Origin: Aliiroseovarius sediminilitoris
GTDB lineage: Bacteria > Pseudomonadota > Alphaproteobacteria > Rhodobacterales > Rhodobacteraceae
Direction: 5' to 3'
DNA length: 64,000 nucleotides
Assembly: GCF_900109955.1 (NCBI RefSeq)
Contig: NZ_FOJB01000001.1
Location: forward strand, 1,054,001 to 1,118,000
The position numbers were made by a program, and so were the translations under genes. Positions 15,795-23,715 of this stretch are shown here, piece after piece. How positions within the stretch are numbered: position 1 is the stretch's first letter; each line of letters begins with the position of its first letter. The notes under the pieces are model-generated. The model searched no databases, was not told the origin of the DNA, and saw nothing but the letters and a program-made list of their open reading frames with translations.

Positions 15795-16667
15795 ATGAGC
15801 GGCATGGCGTTGATCTGGGCCGCGAACGTCAAAGGCCTGAAGCCCGCCGCCAAGATTGTGCTGATTCAACTGGCAGACTTTCACAACAAAGAAACGGGCC
15901 AATGCAACCCAAGCGCTCAGCGGTTAGCAGACGAATGTGAGATGGCCCGTGCAACGCTGTTCCGGCATATGGCCACCTTGGAGGAATGTGGCCTTGTCAC
16001 GCGGCATGCCCGTGGTGATGGCGACGGCGGGCGTGGGGCCAACCAGTATGAGTTGCACCTCGACATTACCCTCGGTCCGAGCGCGCGCCCCAAGGGTGGG
16101 GGCAGCGGTCCTGATAGGGTTGTGTCTCAAAATGAGACGGGGGGAAACGTCTCAAAAAAGCGGGGGAAAAGTCCCAAGGGTGAGACGGGGGTAGTCTCAA
16201 ATCGAGACAGGAACCTTACCATTGAACCTAGGAAAGAACCGCCTTCGCGCGGGCGCGAGGCGGCGGAGGCTGAGAAGATTTTGGCGGCGTATCCACCGGA
16301 CCGGCTACGCGGCAAAACAGCCTGTCTTGCCCAGATCGAAGAGGCCATGAAGGAAGGGATTGCACCGGAAGACTTTCTGCAAGCGGTCCAGGCCTACGCG
16401 ACCGACAGTGCAGGTTTCACCCGTTCCAAGGTCTGCTTTTCTGACAATTGGTTTCAGTCGCGTCGGTGGCTTGCCTATGTTGAGAAGCAAGCGGAAGACC
16501 GGGAGAAGGCGGCAGCGTTGCAGGCTGCTCACCAAGCGCGGCTTGCTAGCTGGATCAGTGATCGCAGCCCGATGTGCAAACACATAACGGCCAAGCAGAT
16601 CGACGGATTGCTCGCCTCAAAGCTGGTGACAGAGGCCCAAATCCAAGCCGCAGGCCTCAGATCATGA
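15795..16667 (+). CDS. Helix-turn-helix replication-initiator-like protein (paralog 1)
   Basis: This is a 290-residue protein. The N-terminal 95 residues are a winged helix-turn-helix (HTH_36 type): KIVLIQLADFHNKETGQCNP, then SAQRLADECEMARATLFRHM and ATLEECGLVTRHARG. A low-complexity linker (about 100-155) is encoded by 23-bp DNA repeats. The C-terminal part, from EAEKILAAYPPDRLRGK, matches the gene at 30803, including YTRSKVCFSDNWF-like FTRSKVCFSDNWF. Proteins of this layout occur beside mobilisation genes on plasmids of this group, so a replication or maintenance role is inferred. Its stop overlaps the mobC start. Confidence 0.7.
   Translation: MSGMALIWAANVKGLKPAAKIVLIQLADFHNKETGQCNPSAQRLADECEMARATLFRHMATLEECGLVTRHARGDGDGGRGANQYELHLDITLGPSARPKGGGSGPDRVVSQNETGGNVSKKRGKSPKGETGVVSNRDRNLTIEPRKEPPSRGREAAEAEKILAAYPPDRLRGKTACLAQIEEAMKEGIAPEDFLQAVQAYATDSAGFTRSKVCFSDNWFQSRRWLAYVEKQAEDREKAAALQAAHQARLASWISDRSPMCKHITAKQIDGLLASKLVTEAQIQAAGLRS
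16124..16208 (+). repeat. Iteron-like repeats inside the Rep-like gene
   Basis: Four units start at 16124, 16149, 16171 and 16194, that is 25, 22 and 23 bases apart. The ideal unit is a small palindrome, GTCTC-N5-GAGAC, followed by a G-run. Units 1 and 4 have both arms, unit 2 has the left arm, and unit 3 has a changed left arm (GTCCC) and a perfect right arm. Helical-turn spacing of this sort is typical of replication iterons, and some plasmids carry the origin inside the initiator gene. Confidence 0.55.
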
Positions 16668-17137
16668 CCGCTACCGACCCCACCGAAGAGCAAACAGCAA
16701 GGCGACCCATGTCATACGCTGGCGCTGCTGACACGGGACCTTGCGAGGGGCGGCAAGCCTCCCCTTCGAACCCCACCGGTGCGGGAAAAACCCGCACCAA
16801 AGAGCCGCTGACCGAGACCTTTGTCTTCCGCTGTACCGCGTCCGAGAAGGCCGAGCTGCGCGCCAAAGCCGAGGCCGCTGGCTTGCCCGCCGCGACCCTG
16901 CTGCGCGAAGCGCTTGGCCTGACCGAGGCCCGCCGCCGCAAGCCTGTGCCGCATGTCGATCCGGCGCTCGTGCTGGCCGTCGGGCGCATCGGCGGCAACC
17001 TCAACCAGATCGCCCGGTGGCTGAACCGCGCGATGCTGGCGGGCCGCGTTGACCTCGATGCCCTCACCGTTGCCCGCCGCCTGCTGACCATCGAGCGCCA
17101 GCTTGCCCAGATCGTGGAGGCCGCACGCCGATGCTGA
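16664..17137 (+). CDS. mobC: MobC-like relaxosome accessory protein
   Basis: This is a 157-residue protein of the MobC/MbeC family, which helps the relaxase open oriT. The C-terminal half holds the family signature: FRCTASEKAELRAKAEAAGL, then ALVLAVGRIGGNLNQIARWL with the conserved G-N-N/L-N-Q-I-A-R motif. The start at 16664 overlaps the stop of the preceding gene (ATGA), so translation is coupled. Its stop overlaps the relaxase start by seven bases. The order mobC-relaxase is the ColE1 order mbeC-mbeA. Confidence 0.85.
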   Translation: MTATDPTEEQTARRPMSYAGAADTGPCEGRQASPSNPTGAGKTRTKEPLTETFVFRCTASEKAELRAKAEAAGLPAATLLREALGLTEARRRKPVPHVDPALVLAVGRIGGNLNQIARWLNRAMLAGRVDLDALTVARRLLTIERQLAQIVEAARRC

Positions 17138-18654
17138 TCAAGTTCTTCCGCAACGGCAAAGGCGCGGGCGCAGGTCCGGTCGGCTATCTCGTCGCGGGCA
17201 AGGTGCTGGCCTACGACGACAACCGCGACCTGATCCGTGATGCGGACGGTCAACCGATGACGGTCACACGGGAGCCTTTGCCGGAGGTCCTGCGCGGCAA
17301 TCCCGACCGTACAGAAGCACTGATCGACGCCAGCCGCCACCAGTGGACCTACCGCGCGGGCGTGATCAGCTTTGCCGCAGAAGATGCCCCAACCGAAGAA
17401 CAGCAGGCCGAGGTCATGGACGGGTTCGAGCGTCTGGCCTTCGCGGGGCTGGACCCTGAGCAATATGAGGTGCTCTGGGTCCGACATACCCACGAAGACC
17501 GTGTCGAGCTTCACTTCTGCACGCCGCGCCTGGAGCTGACCTCGGGCCGGAGCCTGAACATCGCGCCGCCAGGTTATGAGAACGCCTTCGACAGCCTGCG
17601 CGATGTGATGAATCAGCGGCACGGCTGGGCCGATCCGATGGAGTTGGAGCGGGTCCAAGAGGTCCGCGACACCATTGAAACCCCGACCCGCGCTCAGGGC
17701 CGTGACGAGCTGCATGCGTGGATTCTGGATCAGGTCAGCGTCGGCCTGATCACCGACCGCGCCAGTATGCTCGACGCCCTCACCGATGCGGGCTTTGGCA
17801 TCCCGCGCGCGGGCAAAGCCTACCTGACCGCCCAAGACCCAGACACCGGCGAGCGCTGGCGTTTGAAAGGAGAGATTTTCCATGAAGACTGGCAAGCCGA
17901 CACGGCTGAGCGAGAAGTTGAACGCGGAACTGGACACGATACGGCAGGACTACGCCGCCTCGATGGCATCCCAATTGGAGAACTTCAGGACAGATTTGAA
18001 CAGCATTGCGACCAACGCGCAGCGTACAATCGAGACCGATACCCGCACCTTTCTGCGACAGAACAAGAGTTGGCTGACGATCTCGCCCTGGCTGATCACA
18101 GGGACGTTCTTGGTGGGGATCGTCTCGATGATGGCCGCGAGCTTGCTCTGGACGCTGATGCTGACCAGCTCGGAACTGACGGACTTGGGCCTGACACGGA
18201 TCGACAGGGAGGACGGGACATGGCTGGTGCTGGACCCGACCAAGACACGCCTGAGGACCTGCACGCTAGGCGGCAGGTCAGTGACGTGCATCAAGATCGA
18301 GGAGGATTAGATGACGACACCCCTGACAGCCTTAGAACGCGACTTGCTCGCCTGCGTCGAGCGGTTGGTGACGGCCTGCGAGGTCTCAGCCGCGGAATTG
18401 AGCGGGTTAGAGGCACGCTCGACGACCAAGATGCAGAGCCAGATGGATGGATTGGCCGCCTGCGTGTCAGTGCTCATTCAATCGCAAACGGCGTCCGTGG
18501 CTGCGTTGCACGGCTTGTTGAGCGAGGGCTCGAACTACGGGAAGCTGCGCACGCAACTCGAGACCAGCTTGAAATTAGTGAAAGCCGCCGAAGAGAGGTT
18601 GAGACAGAGCTAGAAGAGCGGGAGGTGGAGATGGACCGGGGGATGACGCATTGA
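17131..18654 (+). CDS. mobA: Relaxase of the ColE1 MbeA (MOB-HEN-like) type
   Basis: This is a 507-residue relaxase. It opens conjugative transfer by nicking oriT and binding covalently to the 5' end. The N-terminal 250 residues carry the catalytic region. VLWVRHTHEDRVELHFCTPR aligns with the ColE1 MbeA motif HxxxxRxELNF, with His in place of the usual Asn. The C-terminal half is Asp/Arg-rich and low in complexity, which is explained by two further genes read in another frame of the same DNA (17882-18613). It starts inside the mobC stop region. Confidence 0.85.
   Translation: MLIKFFRNGKGAGAGPVGYLVAGKVLAYDDNRDLIRDADGQPMTVTREPLPEVLRGNPDRTEALIDASRHQWTYRAGVISFAAEDAPTEEQQAEVMDGFERLAFAGLDPEQYEVLWVRHTHEDRVELHFCTPRLELTSGRSLNIAPPGYENAFDSLRDVMNQRHGWADPMELERVQEVRDTIETPTRAQGRDELHAWILDQVSVGLITDRASMLDALTDAGFGIPRAGKAYLTAQDPDTGERWRLKGEIFHEDWQADTAEREVERGTGHDTAGLRRLDGIPIGELQDRFEQHCDQRAAYNRDRYPHLSATEQELADDLALADHRDVLGGDRLDDGRELALDADADQLGTDGLGPDTDRQGGRDMAGAGPDQDTPEDLHARRQVSDVHQDRGGLDDDTPDSLRTRLARLRRAVGDGLRGLSRGIERVRGTLDDQDAEPDGWIGRLRVSAHSIANGVRGCVARLVERGLELREAAHATRDQLEISESRRREVETELEEREVEMDRGMTH
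17882..18310 (+). CDS. MbeB-like mobilisation protein nested in the relaxase gene
   Basis: This 142-residue protein is read in the +1 frame relative to the relaxase. A strong AAGGAG lies about eleven bases before its ATG. Residues 10-60 look like a charged coiled coil (SEKLNAELDTIRQDYAASMA), and residues 66-94 are a transmembrane segment (TISPWLITGTFLVGIVSMMA). Nesting of mbeB and mbeD within mbeA is known from ColE1 and related plasmids, where MbeB stabilises the relaxosome. The layout match makes a real gene likely; sequence homology to MbeB is inferred. Confidence 0.72.
   Translation: MKTGKPTRLSEKLNAELDTIRQDYAASMASQLENFRTDLNSIATNAQRTIETDTRTFLRQNKSWLTISPWLITGTFLVGIVSMMAASLLWTLMLTSSELTDLGLTRIDREDGTWLVLDPTKTRLRTCTLGGRSVTCIKIEED
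18311..18613 (+). CDS. MbeD-like protein nested in the relaxase gene
   Basis: This is a 100-residue protein that starts directly after the stop of the nested gene before it (TAG then ATG, no gap), in the same frame and also inside the relaxase coding region. It is helical and rich in Leu, Ser and Ala: LTALERDLLACVERLVTACE and YGKLRTQLETSLKLVKAAEE suggest coiled coils. ColE1 MbeD is a small nested coiled-coil protein linked to entry exclusion and mobilisation, so position and build fit. Its end lies 41 bases before the relaxase stop. Confidence 0.65.
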   Translation: MTTPLTALERDLLACVERLVTACEVSAAELSGLEARSTTKMQSQMDGLAACVSVLIQSQTASVAALHGLLSEGSNYGKLRTQLETSLKLVKAAEERLRQS

Positions 18655-18674
18655 TGTGCCAAAACCGATTGACA

Positions 18675-18698
18675 ATTGGTAACGTATATGTCACCAAT
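18675..18698. promoter_or_regulatory. Operator-like inverted repeat before the toxin-antitoxin genes
   Basis: A 24-bp imperfect palindrome has arms ATTGGTAACGTA and TATGTCACCAAT, matching at 10 of 12 positions. It begins right after a TTGACA (18669-18674) that could be a -35 element, and it ends seven bases before the chosen toxin start. This fits autoregulation by the antitoxin or toxin-antitoxin complex. Confidence 0.6.
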
Positions 18699-18705
18699 GG
18701 CTGTA

Positions 18706-19035
18706 ATGAATAAGCTTGTTGTCTATGTCACCGAGGCGGGGAAAACACCGTTCGACGATTGGTTCAATGGTCTGGATACGGCGGCGGCACTGAAGGTGCG
18801 AACGGCGCTTGCACGGATCGAGACCGGAAACCTTGGCGACGTGAAGCCAGTGGGCCAAGGCGTGTCAGAGCGGCGCATCACCTTCGGCGCCGGCTACCGC
18901 GTCTATTTTGGCAAAGACGGCGATACGCTTGTGATTCTGCTCTGTGGCGGCACGAAAAAGCGCCAGTCAAAGGACATAGAACAGGCCAAAGCATATTGGG
19001 ACGACTACAAGGCCCGCAAAGAGAAAGACGAATGA
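18706..19035 (+). CDS. RelE/HigB-superfamily toxin (addiction-module killer protein)
   Basis: This is a 109-residue toxin of the RelE/ParE fold, in the group annotated as addiction-module killer proteins. It starts NKLVVYVTEAGKTPFDDWFN and ends with ILLCGGTKKRQSKDIEQAKA, where the basic C-terminal KxQxxDIxxA motif is diagnostic. These proteins are usually ribosome-dependent mRNA interferases. The ATG at 18706 fits the family start; earlier in-frame ATGs at 18688 and 18697 lie inside the operator palindrome. The toxin-first order matches HigBA systems. Confidence 0.85.
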   Translation: MNKLVVYVTEAGKTPFDDWFNGLDTAAALKVRTALARIETGNLGDVKPVGQGVSERRITFGAGYRVYFGKDGDTLVILLCGGTKKRQSKDIEQAKAYWDDYKARKEKDE

Positions 19036-19036
19036 C

Positions 19037-19366
19037 ATGCCCCTGACGAAAGACTTCAAAGACACGATCAAAGCCCGAGCTGAGCGCGATCCTGAGTTTC
19101 GTTCGGGGTTGTTCCGCGAAGCCATCGAAGCGATGCTCAGCGACGATCTGGAGACCGGCAAGGTGTTGCTGCGCGACTATGTCAACGCCACGGTGGGATT
19201 CGAGGCCTTGGCGCAAGACATGGACAAAGACCCCAAGAGCCTGATGCGAATGCTCAGCGCCAAGGGCAACCCGCGCGCGGATAATCTGCTGGCCATGGTT
19301 GCCCGCTTGAAGCAGCGTGAAGGCGTGTCTTTTTCCATCACCTCAAACGACAGACTACACGCGTAG
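19037..19366 (+). CDS. HigA-like antitoxin of the addiction module
   Basis: This is a 109-residue antitoxin with a C-terminal helix-turn-helix (GFEALAQDMDKDPKSLMRML, then SAKGNPRADNLLAMVARLKQ), typical of the antidote paired with this toxin type. The N-terminal part (about 1-45) is helical and charged, suited to toxin binding. It begins one base after the toxin stop and is therefore co-translated. It probably represses the pair through the palindrome at 18675. A 160-base stretch without genes follows. Confidence 0.85.
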   Translation: MPLTKDFKDTIKARAERDPEFRSGLFREAIEAMLSDDLETGKVLLRDYVNATVGFEALAQDMDKDPKSLMRMLSAKGNPRADNLLAMVARLKQREGVSFSITSNDRLHA

Positions 19367-19527
19367 CTTTTCGGTCAACCAAGCTAAGCTGGACAAGTCC
19401 CTTGTGATGTCATTGACCGCGAGGTCTCAATGCTGTGATCCGGGGGCGGGGCGCGCGCATCATTATTCAGCCAAAACGTTGATCAGTAAAACAAAGCTTG
19501 GGTAGTCAAGTCGATCATTCTAATGGG

Positions 19528-19761
19528 TTAGGCTCTTGATAGATTTGACTTCTTTCGAACTACGAGCTCAAGTTCGTTTGCTTCAAGCAAAGATAGTACT
19601 GTTTCTAACCTTACACCTTGATCACCATTTTCTACTTTTGAAACCGTTGCCTGCCGAAGGTCAGCACGTTCCGCAATTTCAGCCTGAGTTGAGGCGGAAG
19701 CCTTTCTAGCTTCGGCGAGCAGAGCACCCAAGCGTTGCGGGCTAGAAATCAGACTATTCAT
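19528..19761 (-). CDS. HipB-like XRE regulator without a HipA partner
   Basis: This is a 77-residue single-domain helix-turn-helix protein. RLGALLAEARKASASTQAEI, then AERADLRQATVSKVENGDQG, aligns well with the HipB at 31764-32009 (QIGEALRRTRKARGWTQSDI, then SARTNLRVATISSLENGDAG). No hipA is adjacent. It is divergent from the type I restriction operon, and a perfect inverted repeat lies between them. It may work like a controller protein that delays restriction gene expression; that is inference. Confidence 0.8.
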   Translation of the reverse strand: MNSLISSPQRLGALLAEARKASASTQAEIAERADLRQATVSKVENGDQGVRLETVLSLLEANELELVVRKKSNLSRA

Positions 19762-19796
19762 CGCGCGTCCATTGCAAGAAAGATCACACTAGTCAG

Positions 19797-19814
19797 TATA
19801 CGCTTTTGCGTATA
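19797..19814. promoter_or_regulatory. Perfect inverted repeat between the HipB-like gene and hsdR
   Basis: TATACGC-TTTT-GCGTATA is a perfect 7-bp inverted repeat. It lies 36 bases before the HipB-like start and 67 bases before the hsdR start, and it overlaps AT-rich promoter-like DNA (GTATAATTGTATAG). The half-site core ACGC/GCGT resembles the TTACG/CGTAA half-site of the hipBA operators at 31681. Confidence 0.65.
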
Positions 19815-19881
19815 ATTGTATAGCCTAAGAACCTTCGCTCTGTACAGCTTAGCAAAGGGATTTTTGGAGTATTAAAAGCAA

Positions 19882-22236
19882 ATGTCGCTGCCCCCTGGAG
19901 AGAAGAAGAAGCTCAGTGAGTCCGATATCTGCGACCTTTATATTACCCCGGCACTGAAGCGCGCTGGCTGGGATCAGTTTACCCAGATAAGGCGAGAAGT
20001 GACTTTGACGCCGGGGCCAATCATCGTCCGCGGTAACATGTCTTCCCGCAACAAGAAGAAAAAGAAATTTGCCGATTACGTCCTATCCTGGGAGCCATCA
20101 CTTCCCGTGGCTGTATTGGAGGCCAAAGACAACAACCATTCTATAGGACACGGGATGCAGCAGGCGCTTGGCTACGCCGAGATCATGCAGATTCCAACGG
20201 CTTTCAGTTCAAATGGCGATGGTTTCGAACAACACAACAAGCACCCAAGCTCCGGCGAAGACATTGAAACATCTCTTTCTTTGACTGCGTTTCCAGACCC
20301 CCAAACCCTTTGGGCACGTTACAAATCGTTTCGTGGCATTGAAGATGGTGAGCAAACCTTGCTCATGGAGCCTTACCATGATGACGGGTCGGGCAAAGAG
20401 CCGAGGTATTATCAGGCCGAAGCGATCAACCGCACAATTGAAGCTGTCGCCAAAGGCAAGAATCGAGTGCTATTGGTCATGGCGACCGGAACCGGCAAGA
20501 CCTACACGACTTTTCAGATCATTTGGCGGCTTTGGAAGGCTGGTGCTGCAAAGCGCATTTTGTTTTTGGCTGATCGTAACATTCTTGTTGATCAGACTCT
20601 TGTGAACGACTTTAAGCCCTTTGGTTCAGTGATGACCAAAATTGGAAGTCGGAGAATTGATCCGTCTTATGAAATACACTTGGGTCTATATCAGTCACTC
20701 ACGGGCCGTGAAGAAAGTGATAAGACGTTCAAGACCGTTTCCCCAGACTTCTTTGATTTGATCGTCGTAGATGAGTGTCATCGCGGGAGCGCGTCCGAAA
20801 ACTCGGAGTGGCGTGAGATCCTCGAGTATTTCAAGGGTGCCATACAGATTGGTTTGACGGCGACGCCGAAGGAAACCAAAGACGTTTCGAGCAGCACCTA
20901 TTTTGGCGAACCAGCCTACACATACAGCCTGAAACAAGGGATCGAAGACGGGTTTCTAGCGCCTTACAAAGTAGTGAAAATCGATATCGACAAGGATGTC
21001 GAGGGTTGGACCCCGCCACCCGGCGCCATCGATGATCTCGGCAACCCGCTTGAAGACCGACAGTACAACCAGAAAGACATGGATCGACTTCTGGTGCTTA
21101 ACCAACGCACCAAGCTGGTTGCCGCGAGGGTTATGCAGCTTCTCAACGCGACTGACCCTTTCAGCAAGACCATCATCTTTTGCGAAGACATTGACCACGC
21201 GGAGCGGATGCGCAAGGCAATCGTAAACGCTGCAGGCCAGATCGCGATCGATAATCCACAATATGTCCGGCGTATCACCGGTGATACTAAGGAGGATGGC
21301 AAAGCCGATCTGGACAATTTCATCGACCCGGAAAGCAAGTTTCCCGTCATTGCGACAACATCGGAAATGCTTACCACTGGCGTAGATGCGAAGACCTGCA
21401 AGCTGATAGTCCTCGATAAAACGATCACATCCATGACCACCTTCAAGCAAATCATTGGGCGGGGAACCCGCGTCGATGAGGAGCATGGCAAGTGGTACTT
21501 CACCATCATGGACTTCAAAAAGGCTACAGAGCTTTTTAACGACCCAGACTTTGACGGGGAAGCGGTCGTTATCTACGAGCCAGGCAATGATGATCCGCCC
21601 GAACCTCCTGATCCCCCAATTGATCCGGAGGACGATCATTTGGAACTGCCAGATAGTACTGGAATAACCAAACTAGTCGTCAGCGGCGTTGAAGTGGAGA
21701 TCATTGCGGAACGCGTCAGCTTCATCGGTCCCGACGGTGCTTTGATCACAGAATCTTACAGGGAATTCGCGCGGAAACAGATTTTGACCGAGTTTTCGTC
21801 CTTGGACGACTTCATCCGCAAGTGGAACGACGCAGACAAGAAGGCCGCTATCATCCAGGAGCTGGAGGAGCATGGCATCTTGTTGGAGAACTTGGCCGAA
21901 GAGGTCGGCAAGGATTTCGGCGATTTCGACCTGCTCTGCCACATCGCATACGACCAGCCGCCCCTCACGCGCGCGGAGCGGGCCAACAACGTCAAGAAGC
22001 GCAACTACTTCACAAAATACGGAGACGAGGCCCGCAAGGTCTTGTCGGCGCTTCTGGACAAGTATGCGGACGAAGGTGTGCGCACGATCGAAGACGCCCG
22101 CGTCTTGCGTCTTGACCCCTTCGATGAAATTGGAACACCGGTCGAGATCATCCGCGATGTGTTCGGCGGCAAAGAACAATACGAACAAGCCGTAAGAGAG
22201 CTTGAGCAACAGATATACAGACAGGCGGACGGATAA
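19882..22236 (+). CDS. hsdR: Type I restriction enzyme R subunit
   Basis: This is a 784-residue restriction and translocase subunit. The N-terminal PD-(D/E)xK nuclease region shows ADYVLSW...LPVAVLEAKDNNHS, then an RMI-like QALGYAEIM. Helicase motifs follow: ATGTGKTYTTF at about 200 (Walker A), VVDECHRGS at about 295 (DECH), GLTATPKE, and IIGRGTRVDEEHGKW (motif VI). The C-terminal part is of the EcoEI type, and its length suits that smaller class. ATP-driven translocation leads to cleavage of unmodified DNA. GGAGT precedes the ATG. hsdM starts directly after its stop. Confidence 0.92.
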   Translation: MSLPPGEKKKLSESDICDLYITPALKRAGWDQFTQIRREVTLTPGPIIVRGNMSSRNKKKKKFADYVLSWEPSLPVAVLEAKDNNHSIGHGMQQALGYAEIMQIPTAFSSNGDGFEQHNKHPSSGEDIETSLSLTAFPDPQTLWARYKSFRGIEDGEQTLLMEPYHDDGSGKEPRYYQAEAINRTIEAVAKGKNRVLLVMATGTGKTYTTFQIIWRLWKAGAAKRILFLADRNILVDQTLVNDFKPFGSVMTKIGSRRIDPSYEIHLGLYQSLTGREESDKTFKTVSPDFFDLIVVDECHRGSASENSEWREILEYFKGAIQIGLTATPKETKDVSSSTYFGEPAYTYSLKQGIEDGFLAPYKVVKIDIDKDVEGWTPPPGAIDDLGNPLEDRQYNQKDMDRLLVLNQRTKLVAARVMQLLNATDPFSKTIIFCEDIDHAERMRKAIVNAAGQIAIDNPQYVRRITGDTKEDGKADLDNFIDPESKFPVIATTSEMLTTGVDAKTCKLIVLDKTITSMTTFKQIIGRGTRVDEEHGKWYFTIMDFKKATELFNDPDFDGEAVVIYEPGNDDPPEPPDPPIDPEDDHLELPDSTGITKLVVSGVEVEIIAERVSFIGPDGALITESYREFARKQILTEFSSLDDFIRKWNDADKKAAIIQELEEHGILLENLAEEVGKDFGDFDLLCHIAYDQPPLTRAERANNVKKRNYFTKYGDEARKVLSALLDKYADEGVRTIEDARVLRLDPFDEIGTPVEIIRDVFGGKEQYEQAVRELEQQIYRQADG

Positions 22237-23715
22237 ATGGGTGATCTTACCAGCATCATCAAGGCAATTCAGGACATCATGCGCAAAGACGTGGGTGTCG
22301 ATGGTGATGCGCAGCGCATCGGCCAGATGGTATGGATGTTCTTCCTAAAGATTCTCGATGACCGCGAACAGGAACTTGAACTCATCGATGATGATTTCGT
22401 GTCGGCGCTTCCCGATCACCTAAGGTGGCGCAATTGGGCGGGCGAGCGTGAAGGCCTGACCGGCGAAGGTCTGTTTGACTTTGTGCAAGATACGCTCTTC
22501 CCAAAGCTGAAGGCTCCTGTGAAGACGCAAGGCCCGCAGCGAGAACAGGCGCTGATTATCCAGCGCGTCTTTGAGAACGCATACAACTACATGAAGTCCG
22601 GCACTTTGCTGCGCCAGGTCATCAACAAGATCAACGAAGTCGATTTCAATAACCGCGAAGACTGGCACACATTTGGCGGCATCTATGAGCAAATCCTGCG
22701 CGACCTGCAAAGTGCGGGCAACGCTGGCGAATTCTACACGCCTCGCGCCGTCACTCGCTTCATCGTGAACCGCGTTGATCCAAAGCTGGACGAGGTCGTG
22801 TTTGACCCGGCCTGCGGCACCGGCGGCTTCCTGACCTGCGCGATCGACCATAAGAAAGAGCATTACGCCAAGACCAGCAAGGACCGCCAGCAGCTCGCCA
22901 AAACCATCAAGGGGGTCGAGAAAAAGCCGCTGCCCTATATGCTCTGCATGACCAACATGATCCTGCATGGGATCGACAGCCCTTCAAACATCCGCCTCGA
23001 TAACACGTTGGCCAAACCCTACCGCGACTATGGCGATAAGGATCGCGTGCACTGCATCATCACCAACCCGCCCTTTGGTGGGATCGAGGAAGACGGGATC
23101 GAGCAGAACTTCCCGGCAGGCCTGCGCACCCGTGAAACCGCTGATCTTTTCATTGCGGTGATCATCAAGCTGCTCAAGAAACACGGCCGCGCTGCGGTCG
23201 TTCTGCCGGATGGTTTTCTGTTTGGCGAAGGCACAAAGACACGGCTGAAAGAGTCTCTTTTGACCGAGTGTAACCTTCACACCATCGTTCGCCTGCCTAA
23301 CGGTGTCTTCAACCCTTACACGGGCATCAAGACCAACATCCTGTTCTTCACCAAGGGCGAGCCGACGACGGATGTCTGGTTCTACGAACACCCCTATCCA
23401 GAGGGCGTGAAGAACTACAACAAATCCAAGCCCATGCAGTTCGCGGAGTTCCAGCCCGAGATCGACTGGTGGGGGGATGAGGCCGATGGTTTCAAAGCAC
23501 GCAAGGAAACCAATCAGGCGTGGAAACGCAGCGTTGAATACTTCGAGCAGCGCGGTTTCAACTTCGACGACAAAAACCCTTTTGAGGCGGCCAAGGCGGA
23601 CCATGACCCCGACAAGCTGTTGAAAGACTATCAGGAAGCGCAGGATGACATTCAGAAGCTGCGTGATCAGCTGAAATCGATCTTGTCGGATGCGCTGAAT
23701 GGGGCTCGCCCGTGA
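22237..23715 (+). CDS. hsdM: Type I restriction-modification N6-adenine methyltransferase subunit
   Basis: This is a 492-residue modification subunit. An N-terminal helical HsdM_N domain (GDLTSIIKAIQDIMRKDVGV) precedes the SAM-binding motif DPACGTGGF at about residue 191 and the catalytic NPPFGG at about 278, the (N/D)PPF motif of N6-adenine methyltransferases. GVFNPYTGIKTNILFFTKG is the conserved C-terminal segment. It begins with no gap after hsdR and overlaps hsdS by four bases (GTGA), so one operon is certain. It methylates the host's own target sites. Confidence 0.95.
   Translation: MGDLTSIIKAIQDIMRKDVGVDGDAQRIGQMVWMFFLKILDDREQELELIDDDFVSALPDHLRWRNWAGEREGLTGEGLFDFVQDTLFPKLKAPVKTQGPQREQALIIQRVFENAYNYMKSGTLLRQVINKINEVDFNNREDWHTFGGIYEQILRDLQSAGNAGEFYTPRAVTRFIVNRVDPKLDEVVFDPACGTGGFLTCAIDHKKEHYAKTSKDRQQLAKTIKGVEKKPLPYMLCMTNMILHGIDSPSNIRLDNTLAKPYRDYGDKDRVHCIITNPPFGGIEEDGIEQNFPAGLRTRETADLFIAVIIKLLKKHGRAAVVLPDGFLFGEGTKTRLKESLLTECNLHTIVRLPNGVFNPYTGIKTNILFFTKGEPTTDVWFYEHPYPEGVKNYNKSKPMQFAEFQPEIDWWGDEADGFKARKETNQAWKRSVEYFEQRGFNFDDKNPFEAAKADHDPDKLLKDYQEAQDDIQKLRDQLKSILSDALNGARP

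Noticed and set aside
16657-17937. Long open frame of 426 codons on the minus strand opposite mobC and the relaxase
   Set aside because: It is a by-product of GC-rich codon use in the plus-strand genes; it has no recognisable domain and low-complexity composition, and the plus-strand genes carry clear family motifs.
20956-21639. 227-codon minus-strand frame inside hsdR
   Set aside because: Antisense shadow; hsdR motifs on the plus strand are continuous across the region.
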